A DNA stretch of 37,642 nucleotides from Paramacrobiotus richtersi (lineage: Eukaryota; Tardigrada; Eutardigrada; Parachela; Macrobiotidae), in contig JAQGAU010000154.1 in NCBI GenBank assembly GCA_034698045.1, forward strand, positions 1 to 37,642, read 5' to 3'. The position numbers and the translations under genes were made by a program. Below are positions 11,694 to 23,312 of the stretch, piece after piece (the stretch's first letter is position 1; every line of letters begins with the position of its first letter). The notes under the pieces were generated by a model. The model did no database searches and was not told the origin of the DNA. It saw only the letters and a list, made by a program, of their open reading frames with translations.

Positions 11694-12493
11694 TCACTTA
11701 GGTCCCTTCTTGTTGGCCTTTTTGCGGTTCTTCTTAGCCTTCTTCCGGGTAGTAGATTTTTCGGCAGCGCTAGCTACCTGTGTAGTAGACGCCGGAGTAG
11801 ATGCCGGACCTGGAGCTGCTTGATTGAAGCCGTCGATCAGCAAGGTGGCCTGGGTGGTAAACTCCTTAATCCTGGCAGCAGCTCGCACGAGGCCTTCAGC
11901 CAGGAAACGGTTCTTCTCAACTGCGTCATCACCCTCAGTCAACCCCAACTGTTCACGGAGAGCCTTGACCCGCTGGATCTTCTTTTCCTGTTCTTCATGA
12001 CGCTTTTCCATTTCACGGTATTCTTTATTCATATCTGCCAGTGTACGCTCGAAAATCGCCTGCAACAACAGCCACCGTTATCGACCGGTTTATTACATTA
12101 TGGAAAATCAGCCCTTTCGTTATCTTGTTTGAACTGCACTAGAGTGATTCGGCGGAGTAGACTGACACTGCGATCGACACACGTACTTTACACAAGCATA
12201 GGGCCTACCTTTGCTTCGATGGACGTTTCTTGCTTTTTATCAGAAATCTTCTTTTGCAGTGTGGAGATCGCTTCTGCTCGGGCTTTATATTCAACATCCG
12301 CGGATTCGACCAGGTTTTCCAAGTAGGCCACATCGCGAGCGGGAAGGTCCTCTCCGACGGGATCCGCAGTAGGTGGTGTCGTGTCAGTTGGTCCGTGTTC
12401 GCTGTGGTCACCCCTGGCAGTTGACGGGTTGTTGGGTGCACCTGAGGGCATCTTGTTACCCTTTTCTCCTTTGGCACAAGCAGCTGGGTTCAT
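11694..12493 (-). CDS. Coiled-coil protein with lysine-rich C-terminal tail
   Basis: Two exons, 12209-12493 and 11694-12059, are joined across a 149-nt GT-AG intron (donor AAG|GTAGGC, acceptor TTGTTGCAG) and give a 216-residue protein in phase 0. The first ATG of the exon is used; the frame remains open upstream without another ATG, and TTGCCAG just before the ATG could be a 5'-UTR splice acceptor. Residues 1-45 are low-complexity and rich in P, T and G. About 50-145 form a charged heptad-like coiled coil crossing the splice junction. About 155-190 is Ala/Thr/Ser-rich, and the last 15 residues are almost all K, R and N (KKAKKNRKKANKKGPK), suiting a nuclear/nucleolar signal or nucleic-acid contact. 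No family was recognised. The preserved frame and matched splice sites make the gene likely real; its role is unknown. Confidence 0.75.
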
Positions 12494-13095
12494 GCTGGCA
12501 ATTCGATTAGAATATTGCAGAAGAGTATATCCTGCGATCCTTGATAAGGAGAAGATTATGGAAGTTGGATCCAAGGGTTTTCAAGATACATTCGATCAAG
12601 TCTAATACCGTTTAAACAAGCTGAGCCAGCCTGCGGGTAAACACGGAAAAAGTACACTGACAGCGAGTAAGGCGTGTGAGTGAACGCATATGGATAAGAG
12701 TGAAAATCAGAATGAGTGAGCAGCGTCGTTTACGGCAATTCCGAGCGTTTTACTGAACTCAACCAACTGTGCTTTCCGGCTGAACGTTTGTCAGTTTTAA
12801 GCAGATCAGTTATGTTCCCGGGCGGGAAGCACTACATTTCAGTTGCCCAGTGTATTCAAGTGGAATAATTCCACTGCAATAAAGGATGCACGATCGATCA
12901 CATGACCAAGTTCCTGGTTACGGTGTGAATAAGTAACGCACAGGCGGTCCATGGGTACCGTTTCCACAACCTGACAAACGTGGTATACGTTTGACACATT
13001 TTAAGTACTGGTCAAACAAGCTTCGAGTGAAAAAAGCATGTTAAAATCATTAGAGCCATACAAGAATTAAAGGACATACTGTAATACTGTACACG
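12494..13095. other. Interval upstream of the coiled-coil gene
   Basis: This should hold the promoter and 5' UTR of the minus-strand gene at 11694-12493. No TATA box or other element is clear, and no coding frame with an ATG is convincing. Confidence 0.3.
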
Positions 13096-13387
13096 ATTGC
13101 CAGTATTCAGTGGACTATTCTGGACAAATCCCAGGTTCCGGACAAGTCTAAACGGGACACCGTCCAGGTGGCTACCGGCAATGTCTTCTTTGACAAGCAC
13201 GGGAATCTGCATTTTCGCCTGTCCCAACGCAATGGTGTGTGGAAAGGGGGTGGTGTGCGGTTACGTGGCGCCCCCGGGTTTCGACCGTTACGAGTTCCAC
13301 ATCAAAGGCCTGGACCGGCTGGACCATAATGTTAGCTTCGGTCTGTGTGTTAACACAACCCGAGCAGGAGGGTCAGAAGAGCTATAA
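13054..13387 (+). pseudogene. Frameshifted fragment resembling a GH16-like/ConA-like lectin domain
   Basis: One frame from 13054 to 13329 encodes a peptide containing GNVFFDKHGNLHFRLSQRNG. A second frame (to 13387) continues with FDRYEFHIKGLDRLDHNVSFG. Together they follow the order I recall from glycoside-hydrolase-16-like concanavalin-type domains: a hydrophobic 'V/F-D-x-x-GNLHL' strand, then W and a glycine-rich turn, then 'Y-x-F-x-V-x-G-x-(I/L)D-x-LDPNVV-x-G'. The frames meet near the run CCCCCGGG at 13271-13278, which implies one extra base. No catalytic E-x-D-x-E region follows, and the second frame ends soon after. It is a truncated relic, or an exon carrying a sequencing error. The family call is from memory and moderate at best. 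GC content is higher than in the neighbours. Confidence 0.4.
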
Positions 13388-13530
13388 TGTCAGTTTTTCC
13401 GTTCATTGCTCGAGTGCCCTCGGACCCTCTGCTCCTGATACGGGCGTATTTGTTGACATTATCGAGGGAGACGCACTCTTAACCCATACTTAACCCATAC
13501 TACTCGCACACTACTTGTTCACATTGTTGA

Positions 13531-13974
13531 ATGACGCGAACACCATTCATCTTGGCCTGTTTGGCTAGCAAGGTACTCTGGGGATCCCGGTTCAGGATGA
13601 GAACTCAACTGTTCTGTTGCTGTAAAAAAGCAGATAAATCAATAAAACGGTCGGCCGGCCTCGATGCAACATGGCCCTCGTTGTTTTGCGAAGATGGTGG
13701 TCCGCAAGATTTTACCAAACCGGAAAAAAGTATATACGTGCAAAGGACAAGCAACTGTTCATGCAGTGAACCTCCTGTAGTGCCGATAACAAACGATGTC
13801 AGAGGTGCACATACTTATCGGTGTTGCCGTATTGGAATACTTTCATCGAATACACCGTACTATGATGTTGCTTCTCATCAACACAGCTACCAAAGGCAAG
13901 GCAGTCAAATAAAAGATGAAGAAAACTGTACGAAAAAGCTGCCCGTATTCGTAGCCCACGCACGGTACATTTAA
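13531..13974 (+). CDS. Hypothetical open frame of 147 codons
   Basis: An ATG-initiated frame runs 147 codons to a stop at 13972-13974. It is cysteine-rich in the middle (CCCKK, CSCSEPP, CCR) and contains no recognised motif. It lies 140 bp downstream of the lectin-like fragment in a region with locally raised GC. There is no splice or paralogue evidence. It could be a small gene, part of the same decayed locus, or chance. Confidence 0.22.
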   Translation: MTRTPFILACLASKVLWGSRFRMRTQLFCCCKKADKSIKRSAGLDATWPSLFCEDGGPQDFTKPEKSIYVQRTSNCSCSEPPVVPITNDVRGAHTYRCCRIGILSSNTPYYDVASHQHSYQRQGSQIKDEENCTKKLPVFVAHARYI

Positions 13975-14130
13975 TTTAGTTACTCTGTGTGAACAGTATC
14001 GATTCAGATTAAACAATCATTTATCAATCTGATCAACAAACCATTATATTCAAAAAAAGCTGCATTTAAACCAGGCCCATTATTTTGGCTGCTTTTGCGG
14101 TGTCTGGAAATAGCCGAAATCAATGTTTAC

Positions 14131-14145
14131 AGCCACTGCACTACG
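14131..14145 (-). repeat. tRNA-like A-box motif of the dispersed repeat
   Basis: On the minus strand it reads CGTAGTGCAGTGGCT, the same head as the repeats at 1933-2030 and 7804-7895. The remainder of the element is not clearly alignable. Confidence 0.3.
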
Positions 14146-15401
14146 ATCATCAGTATTTGATAGTGGCGGTTAGCTTATTCACATGTTTCTCGCCATCAAA
14201 TTGCATCAGTGCTTTGGATCCGAGACGTCGCACGTCGCTTCTGTGCAGCAGAAAACAGAAGGAAAACGGATGAAAATCGTCCATATCCGATGGTTAGTGC
14301 TGACATTAGTTGGTAACTGCAGTCCGGATGGCAGTATGATCCGATGCGGTGTTAATGAAAACAGATATATCTTGGCGAAGTAACCGTAGCAGTAACTGGA
14401 AGACAGATTTTCTAACAAATTCTTTCTTTTTCCAACATTTTTTTCATCTTGTCGATAAGTGGATGTGCAAAACGGAACAGAAGCCTAGTTATTTTCGATA
14501 CGAATACTAACAGCATGCCTTACATTAATTTTTATATTGTAAACAGCTAGAATGATAATAGTGGTTCAGTTCATTTCAAAGAAGTTTGTTTGTATAATAT
14601 ATAATATTATTACAATATATAAAATGTGCAGAAATGCAATGCGCATGCATACGTCATTTGTTGCTGTTGCACTATGCTTTCTCTGCATACCAGCGATATG
14701 CTGAAATGTCCGTAGTGCGTGGGCATGTTAGCTCTTTCTTGGGTTTTAGTGGTGTTATTATCTGCCCTATCACACATGAACCAGTGTGGCAGCCACACTG
14801 GGGCTAATTGTGCATGCTTTCAGTAAATAGTCATTTAATTGTATTAGTCGGTATCTATGAAATCAGATTAAAGGGGTACGGGTCACGGGTGCAGTGTCAG
14901 TTATTTATGAAAATTTATAAATGGTACCGCACTAGTTGCAAGGTACATATCTTGATCAGTAGCGACATGATAATATTGTACCCAGTTTATTGACGTACGC
15001 ATCAGCATGCATACACCAATGAAACGATTAAGATGGACCGACAAACAGAGACACCTGCGGAATAATATTTTTAACTACATGTGACGCTCTAGGAAACATT
15101 TTGCAATCAACAAAGATAAAAAATTATAGACAAGATTTTGCAGACAAGATTTTGTTTGGAGAAGGCAGCTAGAACTGAGGGAAGGCGCTGAGAGCCCATA
15201 TACTACGAATACCAGTATTATACGCGGGCCATTACGATCCGAAGCTTGTAGCGAGATATCCGGTGTGCCTAGCGTTATCGCATTTCCGGTTTTGCTGTTA
15301 TTGCAGTATACTAAGTTTCTGCTATTCTGAAAACAATTTTACAAAAATTGTAAAAAAAAATTGTACGACAATTCCCGCAAGAAAAAGACACTAAAAAAAC
15401 C

Positions 15402-15440
15402 GGCATTTTAATGTCTCAGTACTGGGACATTAAAATGGCA
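15402..15440. repeat. 38-bp near-perfect palindrome
   Basis: GGCATTTTAATGTCTCAGT is followed immediately by ACTGGGACATTAAAATGGC, matching at 17 of 19 positions with essentially no spacer. A shorter hairpin (ACAATTTT-ACA-AAAATTGT) lies about 70 bp upstream. This could be the relic of a foldback element. Confidence 0.55.
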
Positions 15441-18400
15441 TACTAGTATTTATGTAATTTGGGCTTCCTAGTTATTTAATTTATTAATCTCACTGCAGTA
15501 TTTAACTGTAGCTGTAATTATACGACAGTCCGTGTTTCCATGCGTTAGTTACCTCATACGGCACGTCCCATGGTAAATTATGTCCATTAATACAATCGGT
15601 ATTCGACATTGTCATCTTTATGATAATTATAACGGTAAAACAATTTTGTTGCTGTTAGTGTCCATTATTAATTTAATTTGCTACAGTGTTGAACGGACTG
15701 ACTTTTGATATGTATAAATTCCTGTGCGGACGTTACAAGAGGCATCAAACAACAGAAAAATTAAACAAAATAACGAAAACCCATTTATCGCAATCTGATA
15801 CAGTGAAATATTACAGTAATAAGAATAACCGGATCCAGGCCGGGCATGTTTTCCGGATCCGGGCCAGGCAATTTATAAGGACAGCAAAAACGGTAGGTTG
15901 ATATTAAGCGAATTATAGTGCGAATACTAGCGCGTTTCGGTCTAATTGATGCTGTTCTTGGCAACACACACAAGCAGTTGGAATGTACGAACAATAGTAG
16001 TTTGTAGTGCAGTTTCAAACAGGTATAATTGGCGTTGGAAAGATTCGCAGTAATTTGGATTTCATAATGAAACAGTGTAACGAATTTGTGCGATATGTTG
16101 TCACTGGTTTGCAGACATCTACACTCTACAGTAGCGGCCGTAGTATGAATTGTTTGCCTTGCTACAGGCTGCTTTAGGAATCGCCTGGCAAAATGGCGCT
16201 GCAATTGCCGATGACCTTTCCGCTGCAGCCTCTCCGACTAAGACAATCTAACTATATCCAGCAAATTTGAGGCGCAGTCGCTCAGCGTACATCAGTAAAT
16301 CAGACAATGCCACACGCACCGCATTTTCTGTTATCAAGCAATTGCTTAACCGAGGTTGCTACCAGTAGCTTGATCTTCGATTCGATGTGCGCATCGTTCT
16401 TTTGTTGCCCTGCATATATACGTCCGTATTCCCTATGCGTTCCTATAGCTATATGCAGCTGTTCTTTGTGCCCGGTGTGGTTAGGTATTCTTTTTAATTT
16501 TTCTATATATCTTTTTTTACAAATAACAAGTGCACAGGCACATAGAGGCAAGGTAAAATGGTAAACGTTGAATTGTTGTCAAACGTCAAACGGTTACGTA
16601 TACTAGTTTCTCGTGCAGAACTGTAAACTAGCGGGAATAAAAGGTCGTATTACATGGACTCCACGCAATTGTTTCCAGCTAGGAGATCCTAGTTTATCGG
16701 TTTATGGTTCGAATAACTTACAGTTAAATGAAATTTCAAAACAGTTACAACTATATAACAAAATATCTATGAGCAAAATGTTCCCTTTATCGAAAGCCCC
16801 TTTTTTTGTTATTTTTAAGACGAAATGTCGCATGAATGCATTTGTAATTCAAACATGATAATTCTTGGTAACCTGCTTGACAATTTTCTCTGGCTGATAC
16901 TAATATCTCATTCTAGCAATAGTTCTTATTGTAGAGAGGCACTTTAATTATTTAACAGAAATTACTCGTCACTGGTATGTGATCCTGAGTTACGTTACGT
17001 TGATTGTGCCGGTTAACTTATCGTTATTGTGTCGAAGTTTACTGGTGTTTGATGGGTATTTGTAACGCCCATGCAGGATATTATATATGTATAAAACTTG
17101 GTCCGGCTAACAGAAAATAATTTAACTATTAATAAAAGTCACAAAAATTATTTAGAATTTCAATTAACATAACCAATAGTTTCATTAACATAATTTCAAT
17201 TAACATAACGACTTGCAAAACGGAATTTACCTCAGGCCAGCTATTATACGCGATAATGACCACGCAGCCATGATATAATATTGCGAAATACCGTAGTGCA
17301 GTGACAGATCAAGACATCAAGTGGCTTCGACCAAGTACAACATTCAGTTTCGTAGGCAACCTTTCAAGTTTTGCAAATGCTTTCATTTCAGTCCTTCATG
17401 ATAATTTCTTTTTGACTCATAATCTGAACAATCAAACAAACATTCCAAGCCAGTTTAGCAGAGCTCAGTATGCGCCTGATCACGAGATTTGAGTAGCTGA
17501 ACCGTACTGTAACACGTATGTAAGCCAAGTTTCATGCACTTATTGTTAGGTGAAAATTTAATTGGTACGTACGTATTGTACTCAGCTTCAGTGCTTCACC
17601 GAAGCAAAAAATTAATACACTGAATTTATTTTTTGTCCCAAGCTTTTTTTATTTGAACGATTTGCGTACTTTACTTGATCTTATTCCATACTATTCTGGA
17701 AAATGATAACCGTTATACTACGATTTCACACACTCTAATGACATTGTGACTGCGATCGATGTTGTACAGTGTTACAGGTGGCATATTCTTCCGCTGCTTC
17801 ACACTCTCAGTTGTCAGAATTTTTCGGATGTAGTCGTACAACGCATGTCGCATGTTGAAAAATACCTGGATTTTTGTACTGGTTTTCAGTGATATGACTG
17901 TTGTTGCTTTTGCCTTTATTGTTTTTGGATGTAGGTATTTCAATCATTCTGTTTTTGCGAAAATGTCTGAACCGTGAAACAGGTTGGCCTGGTGGTTTAG
18001 GACAATAAACCGTATACTAGTACTACGACTAGGCTTTCGCTATAAACTTCGAAAATAATTCGCTGATCTGAATTTACTTCTGAAGATTCTATATTAAGCG
18101 AAGATAGTACCTAACCGCAGTAGAAACAGCGCCAAAGGACGCGGATACCATTCTGAGTTGTAAGTTATTGACCAATGAACACTATAAAACAGAACGAACA
18201 TTAACCGACATTCCGCTATAATCCAGGCGACGAGAAGCGCCGCTGCGGCTTGTAATATACATACTTTTTCGGTCCGACACAAAAACATAACTATGGCTGA
18301 GAAATACACTAAACCTTAACGCCTGACAAAAAGAGCAGAAAAGAACACATGAAAAAGAACAGCGCCCTTTTTGCTACAATTAGGTTACTCTATGTTACAC

Positions 18401-18480
18401 TTTTGTTAATAAACACATCAACGTGGTGCAAGGATACTACCACTGCGCAACGTCGAACCGTTCAACCAATCCCAGATTAA

Positions 18481-21182
18481 TCAGCGAAGCTGGAATGTGA
18501 TGTACCAGCTGCGATCCAAACGCTGCAGCAGCGCGTGCTGAGCGAGCTTTGTCAGATGTCGAACATCCAAGCTATCCATCCAAGGGCCCATCTCGCCCTT
18601 GGAGGACATTTTGCGGTAGCGTCCACGGTCTCTAGGGTCCAAGGCCTGGGTGATGTTGAGAAGCTGTAAAAGTAAATGGCGTTCGGCAGCAATCCTACAG
18701 CTTCTAATACGTAAAGTGTTTCACTGAATATGTGAGCTTGAAGTCCCCAGTCAAGCGACATGGATACGCTTTCCTTTGCCTCCCAAGTGCGAAAAACTGT
18801 GTGTCACGAGATATGATTTCGAATCGTAATACAACATTAGGCAGTAACACTAGGTGCAAGCCGGCAGCTTAGCTGAAAAGCCGCTTCCTTACCCAAACGA
18901 TGTGCCGCGGAAGCCACTTCGCTTCAGTACAAAAATCAATCCATTCCGTCAAGCGTTCCACCTCAGCATTGTCCAGATCACGCAAGCCATTATCCAGCAT
19001 CGTCCAGAACTCTTTCAGGGTCTGTGGGTTAGTAAACTGTTGGTATGAGAATCGTACAGCCATAATTTCCTTGTCCTTTCCGTCTTGAAAAAGTTGCACG
19101 TACAAAGGGATATTTTTCAAGACGACCCGCTGGCAACCAACCATCAGCAGGGCAAAACCCTCCCACAAGGTTTGTACCCAGTCGGTACCGTTGTACAACT
19201 TAAAAAACAGATGTTCCTTTGCCAGCAGCAAGACTTCGGCAACCGGTAGTGTTTTTTCGGCCAGAATGCACCGCACAAGCCTGGCAATGTCCAGCAGGAG
19301 GGCGCGTTCGCATTCAGACGAAGTTTCACCGTCGAATACCAACACGCGGGTGTACTGCGTCCAGCAGTTGTACAGACATGACGCAAAGCGGTAGGCCTTC
19401 AAGGTGTAGAGGGTGTTTGGAAGCGGTATGGACACACTGAGGATGCGCCCGATATAGGGTGATGTTAAGGTGGCGTCCCACGTTTTGCTTACTGCCCGCA
19501 GCTTGGTCTGCTGGTAACTTGTCAAGCACTGAAAGATTTGCGGGAAGATGGTCGGATCACGGTTAAGGAACTGGATGTCGCCGTCAGGACACGGAGTCTC
19601 AATGGAGGTTAAGCAGGCGCTCTTGACCATATCATCATCACTGGCGTCGCTATCACTACTGTTGTCCTCGTCATCATCCAGGATACCGGCGCCTTTGTTG
19701 AGCAGGAAAAGCAACACTTGATCCTAGATATAAAAGGGGACGATAATACCATACAGCAAGACTCTGATATCTTTTATCTGTCTCTTGTGATTATCCGTTT
19801 GGTACAGACGTCAGACGGGCAGTTCTGCACCGTACTTATACCGTTTAGAGTATGGCGAAAGCAAACTAGTATGCCAGTTGATATGACGCATCAGTGCAGC
19901 AGGTACTGGATCAAAATCCTGACAGCAAAGCAAATCATCAATTCCCCATCGAAACGGAAGAAAATGTACAATAGGCGTCATGACGAAAGAACGTGCGAAA
20001 AAGCAGGCAACGAGAAAGCCTGAAAATGTCTCGCAGTCCTTCTTTAAAGTCTGTATACATTTTAGTATTTAGTAAGTACTTTACAGTTAGTATTTTTCTT
20101 GATGGAAAGTACAATTAATGGTGTAACTTAAGGAAAATGATCGTTTCAAGTAATTACGCTGACAGTTTACCGGATTGGTCTGCAAGGTATTCAGAGCCTT
20201 CGTCTTAATATCTGTGTGAATTGATCGAAAATGAACGCGCGGTCAGTTTTACAATATACCATCTATTTTTATATGGATAGCACGCAGATATTTGGTTCAT
20301 AGTTACCTCCAATACAGAAAAGTCCCTCTCTATGAAGTGTCAGCTCGTACAGAGACAACCGAAGGCGCTCAAATTGCCCGAAACCGTGACATGTCGATGG
20401 TTTGATGCTAATATAAAATTTCAACTATCCTGGCTCCAAACGCAGCTGTGTTTCCGGAGTTTCCCACACATAATTATAGGCACTTAACCAACCGGAGCAC
20501 ATCATTGTAAAACAACACCACTTACGAGAGGTTGTTGACAGTTTCTCACAATGCCGTGGTGCTGCGTCCACGTAGACAGCCAAGTGACATCTGCCGCAAA
20601 AATGACCATCACGACCAGTTCCTTGAAACATCCATGCCGTGCGCTGTGCACGTCGACGGCCATCATCCGGTACGCTTGCTTGCGGCAGTGCGTGTTGAAC
20701 ATCGCGATAATTTGATCATCATCAGACGGGAGGCCAACAGCTGACTGGCGGGGTATCACTATCAGCTTTCTCGAGAACTGGTTTTTGTCCACGAGTAAAT
20801 GATCCAGAGCCTCCTCGGTGGACCGCCTTCGAACGCGCTGCCTCACCACGATTCCAGTCAGCTCACGGTCTGGCAGAGTGATAGTGACCATGCGGACCAT
20901 GCCAAAAGAATTCACCACCACGCCAGGATACCATTTCCACGGGTCCCCTGGCTGCAGACGCAGCAGCACCTCCACCAGCCGTTCCTTCCCTTGGTAATCG
21001 CGGTAGTTACGATGGTAAGCTCTCCCGAAGGGAATCAACATTGCCCCCGACTGCCCTGTCCCCCCAAAATCGACAACAAGGCCCGCATCCACCGCCTCGA
21101 TTACGCGGCCGTTGTGCAACAGTCCGTCGTCTCCACGCACATCGACGCTATTCCACGGGACCTTCGAGATGGCGAAAGGCAT
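18481..21182 (-). CDS. Gene A: FMR1-type Agenet/KH0-like module fused to an F-box
   Basis: Three exons (20526-21182, 18893-19723, 18481-18663) join in phase 0 across introns of 802 and 229 nt (donors CTC|GTAAGT and TGG|GTAAGG; acceptors ATATCTAG and TTTTACAG), giving 556 residues. The start ATG (MPF...) matches the starts of C and D. Residues about 11-57 (VDVRGDDG...IPFG) and 69-118 (VEVLLRLQPGDPWKW...) align with the tandem Agenet/Tudor domains of FMR1/FXR proteins, and about 137-195 (DDDQIIAMFN...) resembles FMR1 KH0; KH1/KH2 are absent. An acidic stretch (234-250) precedes an F-box at about 275-308 (IFPQIFQCLTSYQQTKLRAV). The C-terminal half is shared with D. F-box proteins link substrates to SKP1-CUL1 ligases. 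The splice model is strong; the FMR1 relationship is my alignment by eye. This is the only intact full-length member here. Confidence 0.85.
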
Positions 21183-21793
21183 GGTGATACTACCCAAATT
21201 CCTCTCGAACGCAGGATAACCAATGCAGGATTACAGTTATTTCGGCAAATTCCGAGGAGAAAAAGCATAAACTTGTTTTAGACAGGAAAATACTGTACTA
21301 GAGAGAAAAAGAGCGTGATATTCAGACCGCAGCTCCAGTCATCTACAGTATTACTGTTGCCTTTGCTATAGACACTAACCGCTGACTCATAACACGTCCG
21401 CCCATCAAGTGGCAGCACCGGAGTGGCTGACGGCTTAATACCATAGCTGCAGGCAATCGCACAGCTTATTTAAGGTGTGGCTTGTATTTACGGTATCCTC
21501 TTCCTGCCTGCCAATTTCCAGTTGAAATCGTGCTCGACTTTCATTCAGCATTCCAGGAACCCGTTGTTTGGAGGATCATTCAGCGATTTCTAGAAAACTG
21601 TGGACAGCTGCGTGCCAACGTGAGCGATACCGATGCTCCTGCAGAGGAGAACCAGTTGTACATATTTTCCAAGCGAGAGAAATCGGTATAGTAACAATTT
21701 ATAATACGGGATAGACTATAGTTTTAGATGATAGGATCCAGATTGTTCATGGAGCCTGTTTTGACGTTTGCAGCAGGAAACCTGATTCCTGCC
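21183..21793. promoter_or_regulatory. Divergent intergenic region between genes A and B
   Basis: Genes A (minus) and B (plus) start 611 bp apart and face away from each other, so this interval should hold both promoters. A plus-strand frame at 21482-21691 (contains VWRIIQRFLENCGQLR) is protein-like in composition but has no ATG and cannot be spliced in phase to B, so it may be a relic exon. TTTGCAG at 21767-21773, 20 nt before the putative B start, looks like a splice acceptor. No TATA element is obvious. Confidence 0.35.
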
Positions 21794-22949
21794 ATGGTCA
21801 TGTATGGAGACTTATCCCCCGAGAGAACGCTGTATCTATCCGAGGAAGCGACGGTTTGTTCCTTTATGGATGGCTCATTCGCAGAGAAGAGGACGGTTTA
21901 CTCATCGATGTCAAATGCGGGCCAGTTCGGATGCAGATCGTTCCGTTCGGAATGGTTTATCGTCTTGACGGAGTATTCAGTGCTTGCCACGAAGATGACG
22001 ACTATATCGAATACCGTATCAAAACGGTGCTGAAAGAGAAGGACCACGTGGAAGTTCTGCTGCAGCAGCATGTGATTGAGCTGTGGAAGTGGCATCCAGT
22101 GACGCTAATCGCTGCTGATTTTCAAAAGGGCTGTTTCGGCCATGTCAGCGTCTCACTGCCGAGCACCCAGTCAACTGAAATCATCGTTCGCGGCCAACAA
22201 ATTCGACGACCATTAAGCGAATCGGAAATGGAACGTTGGTAATTTCCAGCACCGATCCAGAGAATTTGGTTGAGCATTATCCATGGCCACTGGATTCCAG
22301 CATGACTCGTATGCCAGGTCCCTTATTAGCTGACATCCTGGATTGCTTATACACAGAACAGCAGACCTCAATGCGGCGGGTATGCTCGCTATGGAACGAC
22401 GTTATCGTGGCAACATCCGGAGCGTTTGTCAATCTGCAGAAGCGGTATACTACACCTGCGCACTGGTACAACCAGTGGACTAGAAAGACGAGGATTATTG
22501 TTGTCGATGTCCTCTACGAATTTGGATTAGAACCCGTTTGGACTCTGGCGAGGCTTCTCAAGACAGTGCAAGCAGGACACGGATACCCCCCGCTCGTGGC
22601 TATTGGGCTGCGCCGACTATCCGTGCGTAAGAACGATTCCCACATGTTCTGCCGTTACTTCGGGAGTGTGCGAGATGCACTAGCGTCGCTTGGGTCGCTG
22701 TGTCGTTTTGTCAAGTTGTTCGACAGTGATCTCGAGTGTTTCGCTTTTGACTATCGTTCGACGCAGTACAAAGTCACCATCGAAGACAAGTGCATAGATG
22801 TGAGCGAACCCGGATTTTCTGACCGATTCAGTAGATCGTTATTCGTACAGTACGACACCAATATCAAAGATAAGATACTGGATGGTTGGATCCATGAAAA
22901 AACTGCTCAACCGGTGCCGGGGTACAGTGGAAAGGTACGGTTACATTAA
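21794..22949 (+). CDS. Gene B: short Agenet-F-box paralogue, possibly frameshifted
   Basis: The best model starts at ATG 21794, needs one base restored in the C5 run at 21816-21820, and removes a 62-nt intron (22239-22300; GTAATT...TTCCAG), giving about 364 residues. Agenet 1 begins RGSDGLFLYGW and Agenet 2 contains VEVLL...ELWKWHP, matching A, C and D. The F-box follows at once (LLADILDCLYTEQQTSMRRV), so the KH0-like region of A and D is missing, as in C. The last codons (GYSGK) lie where A and D have a splice donor; GTACGG there is a possible donor, but no C-terminal exon was found before gene C, so the family tail may be lost. Without the intron and the restored base, the locus is broken in two places. 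It is either a functional short paralogue with an assembly error, or a pseudogene. Confidence 0.6.
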
Positions 22950-23312
22950 CACGGAATTCCCACAAAAGTAGATTTGCTACTAATGCAGTGCTCTGGAATA
23001 TTCAGTTTTGTTCGAAATATGTTCAAAAAATAACAATTTTAGGCAGATATTAACCACCTGATATTTGTTATACATATATGGACTTATATATATTTATGGA
23101 CAGATATTTACAGCCGCACTAGCTATGGTTACACATAATTATCGGCTGAGGATGGTTAATTTGATAATTTCGTGGCACCTGCCATTAGTATTTGTACACT
23201 TCTTCGATGCTTAATTTCCATTCCTTACTTCCTACTAAAAAACACGCATTTGCAGGCTGCCGACGACTCTGTCGGTGATCGTCCAGTGGTCATACAAGAG
23301 AACCACTCAGGA

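Larger units (their letters stand above)
13975..18480. other. Gene-poor AT-rich interval
   Basis: No supported gene. The interval contains A-box-like repeat heads (14131-14145 minus, 15193-15207 minus, 17291-17304 plus, 17706-17722 minus), a palindrome at 15402-15440, and two 17-bp direct repeats containing TTTCAATTAACATAAC at 17157-17173 and about 17192-17208. Frames of up to 139 codons here lack ATG starts and overlap frames on the other strand. Confidence 0.5.

Noticed and set aside
15785..16204. Minus-strand frame of 139 codons
   Set aside because: No ATG at its start, composition of AT-rich spacer, and no recognisable motif.
18094..18309. Minus-strand frame with membrane-like hydrophobic segments
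   Set aside because: It lies in the 3' flank of gene A, is short, and hydrophobic text is common in translated AT-rich DNA.
19718..20023. Plus-strand frame of 101 codons
   Set aside because: It falls entirely inside intron 1 of gene A on the other strand and has no independent support.
22236..22300. Coding continuation of gene B through a second one-base frameshift
   Set aside because: A 62-nt GT-AG intron restores the frame without any lesion and matches the size of introns in gene C (67 nt) and the BTB-Kelch gene (69 nt).
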